DNA from: Candidatus Methanomethylophilaceae archaeon
GTDB lineage: Archaea; Thermoplasmatota; Thermoplasmata; Methanomassiliicoccales; Methanomethylophilaceae
Length of the DNA stretch: 8,604 nt
Assembly: GCA_023230065.1 (NCBI GenBank)
Contig: JALNYB010000055.1
Span: forward strand, 1-8,604
Reading direction: 5' to 3'
Shown: positions 6,002 to 8,604 of the stretch, one piece after another
Layout: every line of letters begins with the position of its first letter
How positions within the stretch are numbered: position 1 is the first letter of the stretch
Made by a program: the position numbers and the translations under genes
The notes under the pieces: model-generated
What the model was told of the DNA's origin: nothing
Databases searched by the model: none
Seen by the model: the letters and a program-made list of their open reading frames with translations, nothing else

Positions 6002-7495
6002 ATGAAAGCAAACCAATATCCCGGCAAAGTAATGATGCAGGGAATGAAACTCGATATGTTCTCTAAAGACGGAATTGAGACTATCGATCGTGCATCCAGA
6101 GATGTCTTGGCAAATTACGGTATCCAAGTATCTGATGAAGAAGGACTCGAACTGTTCAAAGCAGCGGGCTGTGAAGTCGATATGAAGACCAAAATGGTCA
6201 AGATTCCCGATTGGGTCGTTAACAAAGCTCTTGCTTCAGTACCAAAGAAATTCTACCTTTATGGTAGAGAAGAGAACCGTACTGTTGAGCAGGAACTCAA
6301 CGGAAGGGTTCACTATACATGTTTTGGAACTGGAATCCAGGTATGTAATTATCTCGGAAACGGTAAATTTGAAACTGTTGATTCAGCAACTGCCGATCTT
6401 GAAAAATGTGCAAAACTTTGTGATTGGGCAGAAGGTATCAGCTATTTCTCACTTCCAGTATCTGCAAGAGACTGGGCAGGAAAAGGAGCAGAGGATGTTC
6501 ACGAGTTAATGACATCACTGAAGAACACATCGAAGCACTTCCACCACATTGATCCAGTTGCAGATCACGTGAAGTACTATTGGGAGATCGTCAAAGCTTA
6601 TTACGGCGGAGACGAGAAACTTGCACGCGAGAAGCCAATCATGTCTATGCTGGTATGTCCTACAAGCCCTCTTGAGCTTTCACACAATGCAGCACAGGTC
6701 ATCATGCAGGGTGCAAGATACGGAATCCCAGTCAACGTCCTTTCGATGGCTATGGCTGGAGGATCGTCACCTGTTTTCCTTGCAGGAACATTGGTAACAC
6801 ACAACTGTGAAGTCCTATCTGGAATCGTTCTTGCACAGCTTGCAGCACCTGGGGCATCTGTTTGGTACGGATCATCAACAACCACTTTCGATTTGAAACG
6901 TGGAACTGCACCCGTAGGATCACCAGAATTGGGAGTAATCTCTTCATCAGTTGCAAAACTCGGACAGTACTATGGACTGCCCACATATGTAGCCGGTATG
7001 TAGACCGACGCCAAGGTACCTGACTCACAGGCATCACATGAGAAGACAATAACATCTCTTCTCCCTGCACTTGCCGGAGCAAACACCATCTATGGTTCAG
7101 GTATGTTGGAACTCGGAGTAACGTTCTCATTAGAACAACTGGTAATAGACAATGATATCATCGCTATGGAAAAGAAAGCAATGGAAGGTGTCGTCATCAG
7201 TGAGGAGACCCTTGCAGTCGATGCAATCAAACAGATCGGTGTCGGAAACGATTTCATCGGACACGAGTCCACAATGGCCAACATTGACCTCGCATCTGAT
7301 CCAATGATATTCGACAGATTCATGATCGGAGATTGGAAAGCCGCAGGATCAAAGGCAGCAATTGATGTCGCTCACGATATCGTTGTTGATGTTCTGAAAA
7401 ACCACAAGGTACTCGAAATACCTGCAGACAAACTCAAAGCAATGGAAGCAATCGTCGTCGAGGCTGATAAAGCATTCATGGCAAACCAGCAGTAA
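6002..7495 (+). CDS. mttB: Trimethylamine:corrinoid methyltransferase MttB, with pyrrolysine at an in-frame UAG
   Basis: Moves a methyl group from trimethylamine to the corrinoid of MttC, producing dimethylamine, the substrate of the neighbouring MtbB. A TAG at 7001-7003 interrupts the frame after 333 codons; read as pyrrolysine (residue 334) it gives 497 residues, matching pyrrolysine-type MttB in length and in the position of the special residue. Family features include the N-terminal block around [24 protein letters not shown], the [25 protein letters not shown] region, YVAGM directly before the TAG and [15 protein letters not shown] directly after it. A non-pyrrolysine MttB homologue (glycine-betaine type) would have a sense codon here, so true trimethylamine specificity is favoured. 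GGAGG at 5988-5992 precedes the ATG. The gene starts 32 bases after mtbB and ends 12 bases before mttC. Confidence 0.95.
7001..7003 (+). other. In-frame UAG read as pyrrolysine in mttB
   Basis: The codon falls at residue 334, the known pyrrolysine position of MttB. Coding resemblance continues in the same frame for 163 further residues to a TAA at 7493-7495. The part after the TAG has no ribosome binding site or start codon suited to separate translation of the whole C-terminal segment. Confidence 0.95.
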
Positions 7496-7507
7496 GGAGA
7501 TATACAA

Positions 7508-8164
7508 ATGTCAAAAGAATCAGTAATTGAAGATGCAAGGAAAGCAGTTTTGACCTATAATGCCAAAGCAGCAGTCGCAGCGTCAGAGAAAGCCATTGAA
7601 GAGAAACTCGATCCAGTTGAAGTTATCCAGTATGGTTTCACAGCAGGAATAACAGAGGTTGGGGATCTGTATGAGCAGAAAAAATTATTCTTACCGCATA
7701 TCATGGCAGCAGCCGCAGCGATGAATGCAGGAGTAGAAAAGCTCACACCAGAACTTGAAAAACTCGGAAAGAAAGCAGATGAGGGACTCGGTGGAGTCGT
7801 TATCTGTTCCATCGAGGGAGATATCCATTCGATTGGAAAAGATATAGTTGCTATCATGCTCAAAGTAGCTGGATTCAACGTTGAGAACATCGGAAGAGAT
7901 GTTCCTCTTGATGAAATAGTTGCTGCATGCATAAAATACAAGCCTATCGCAGTCGGAACCTCTGCTCTTATGACCTCAACAATGGTTGGTCAGAAGACAT
8001 TCGAGGAGAAGCTCAAAAAGGCAGGAATCAGGGACAAACTCCTGACAAATGTCGGTGGAGCTCCAGTTACCCAGCAATGGGCGGACGAAATCGGTGCAGA
8101 CCTCTACACAGAGAATGCATCGGATGCAACAGCAAAATTCACTGCAGCAGTCGAGAAAAAATAA
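7508..8164 (+). CDS. mttC: Trimethylamine corrinoid protein MttC
   Basis: Corrinoid protein (218 residues) that accepts the methyl group from trimethylamine via MttB and passes it on toward coenzyme M. A helical cap domain (about 1-92, with LYEQKKLFLPHIMAAAAAM) is followed by the cobalamin domain. The motif SIEGDIHSIGKDI places the expected cobalt-ligating histidine at His107; TSALMTSTM is at 151-159 and VGGAPVTQQWADEIGADLY near 182-200. It is a paralogue of MtbC at the other end of the operon, with the same architecture but lacking MtbC's CxxC (here KYKPIAVGTSALM). The GGAGA at 7496-7500 directly follows the mttB stop codon and is seven bases before the ATG, so translation is probably coupled to mttB. 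Position right after mttB is the main reason for calling it MttC; the corrinoid-protein family itself is certain. Confidence 0.9.
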   Translation: MSKESVIEDARKAVLTYNAKAAVAASEKAIEEKLDPVEVIQYGFTAGITEVGDLYEQKKLFLPHIMAAAAAMNAGVEKLTPELEKLGKKADEGLGGVVICSIEGDIHSIGKDIVAIMLKVAGFNVENIGRDVPLDEIVAACIKYKPIAVGTSALMTSTMVGQKTFEEKLKKAGIRDKLLTNVGGAPVTQQWADEIGADLYTENASDATAKFTAAVEKK

Positions 8165-8172
8165 ATTTTTAT

Positions 8173-8206
8173 GGGGTGCTCTTCGGAGCACCTTCCTAAT
8201 TTTTTT
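8173..8206 (+). terminator. Terminator of the mtbC-mtbB-mttB-mttC operon
   Basis: GGTGCTC (8175-8181) and GAGCACC (8186-8192) form a perfect 7-bp stem closed by a TTCG tetraloop on a C-G pair, an exceptionally stable hairpin. Two G-T pairs may extend its base. A run of seven T follows at 8200-8206. It begins nine bases after the mttC stop codon. Confidence 0.8.
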
Positions 8207-8329
8207 AGTTTCAATTCATCTATAACACCATAATAAGTCATGTTTATGATTTACTATTTTTATTCGTTAATGATGCTGTTCTATTGTTTAATAAGGATGT
8301 ATTAAAAATTAATAAAATTTATTTAAAAT
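8207..8329. other. AT-rich gap between convergent genes
   Basis: I see no gene, tRNA or repeat in these bases. On the minus strand the part next to the hairpin at 8330-8366 is T-rich, which fits termination of the minus-strand gene. Confidence 0.5.
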
Positions 8330-8366
8330 ATTCAGATTCGCATGAATAAATATTGTGAATCTGAGT
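8330..8366 (-). terminator. Hairpin just past the minus-strand membrane-protein gene
   Basis: TCAGATTC (8332-8339) and GAATCTGA (8357-8364) form an uninterrupted 8-bp stem; on the plus strand it extends to about 13 pairs with two G-T wobbles. It begins nine bases past the stop codon of the minus-strand gene, and the minus strand continues into T-rich sequence (TATTTTAAATAAATTTTATT). Placement suits a terminator; the wobble extension would be mismatched on the minus-strand RNA, so the effective stem there is shorter. Confidence 0.5.
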
Positions 8367-8374
8367 TTTAATTT

Positions 8375-8604
8375 TTAATCATCACCCTTTATGAAGTTTA
8401 AGATACCTGAAATGACACAAAGTGTTCCTCCTAACATTGCAAGAAGGGATCCAATATCTTTATGATCGATCATTGTGAATCCATCGTAGGGTGTCCACAT
8501 ACTGAACGTTGTTACCATGATCAAGATCATGAATCCGAACAATAGAGTTATCCAATAAGGTATTCTCAGAGACGGTCTTGCTACAGAGGCCAAAGGTATC
8601 ATCA
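8375..8604 (-). CDS. Small two-helix membrane protein, unrecognised, possibly missing its N-terminus
   Basis: A frame of at least 75 residues entering from the window's right edge. If the Met at 8602 is the start, two hydrophobic stretches suitable for membrane helices are at about residues 14-36 (IPYWITLLFGFMILIMVTTF) and 50-71 (IGSLLAMLGGTLCVISGILN), joined by a polar loop with DHKD, and the tail is short and charged (KGDD). Only two bases lie upstream of that ATG, so neither a ribosome site nor a longer N-terminus can be judged. I do not recognise a family. It is convergent with the methylamine operon and separated from it by two hairpins, so it is probably not part of that operon. It is too small to be a methylamine permease. 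Coding status is supported by codon-like composition and by the hairpin after its stop. Confidence 0.6.
   Translation of the reverse strand, partial: MIPLASVARPSLRIPYWITLLFGFMILIMVTTFSMWTPYDGFTMIDHKDIGSLLAMLGGTLCVISGILNFIKGDD

Noticed and set aside
7103..7495. Separate small gene after mttB
   Set aside because: It is the C-terminal part of MttB; MttB-like sequence ([15 protein letters not shown]) already begins at 7004, before the internal Met.
8375..8604. Methylamine permease next to the operon
   Set aside because: The visible frame has only two potential helices and ends within the window; permeases are much larger, and the orientation is opposite.

Overview
The window looks like part of a methylamine-using, pyrrolysine-encoding methanogen genome. 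The evidence is an operon of corrinoid proteins and methyltransferases in which two genes are interrupted by an in-frame UAG exactly where pyrrolysine sits in dimethylamine and trimethylamine methyltransferases. Promoters resemble archaeal TATA boxes, ribosome binding sites are strong (GGAGG and GGTGAT forms), and gene-free DNA is far more AT-rich than the coding DNA. I favour the Methanomassiliicoccales over the Methanosarcinaceae because of the compact gene order and the neighbours, but this is an inference. Pyrrolysine-using bacteria cannot be formally excluded from this stretch alone.

Layout. Bases 1-1609 (+) hold the 3' part of a UbiA/MenA-like prenyltransferase gene that overlaps by four bases a UbiE/MenG-like methyltransferase gene. 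The pair suggests synthesis of a prenylated, ring-methylated membrane electron carrier. A strong hairpin at 1632-1653 separates this pair from a convergent M18 metallo-aminopeptidase gene (3070-1658, -). Bases 3071-3911 form a very AT-rich region with no convincing gene. It contains candidate promoters for both sides and several inverted repeats. The operon mtbC-mtbB-mttB-mttC (3912-8164, +) follows, ending at a UUCG-capped hairpin with a T-run (8173-8206). After a short AT-rich gap, a small two-helix membrane protein gene lies on the minus strand (8375 to the window end), with its own hairpin at its 3' end.

How the genes work together. MttB moves a methyl group from trimethylamine to the corrinoid of MttC, leaving dimethylamine. 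MtbB then moves a methyl group from dimethylamine to the corrinoid of MtbC, leaving monomethylamine. Methylated MtbC and MttC would pass the methyl group to coenzyme M through a methylcobamide:CoM methyltransferase (MtbA) encoded elsewhere, feeding methanogenesis. The two enzyme genes are central and the two corrinoid-protein genes flank them. No monomethylamine genes (mtmBC), methylamine permease, corrinoid-reactivating RamA or pyl genes are in the window.

Most notable observations: (i) both methyltransferases are whole only if UAG is read as pyrrolysine, and no visible gene ends in UAG; (ii) a strong stem-loop begins six bases after the UAG of mtbB, while mttB has no comparable structure; (iii) a dyad brackets the TATA-like box of the operon; (iv) MtbC carries a Cys-x-x-Cys next to its conserved SALMT motif.
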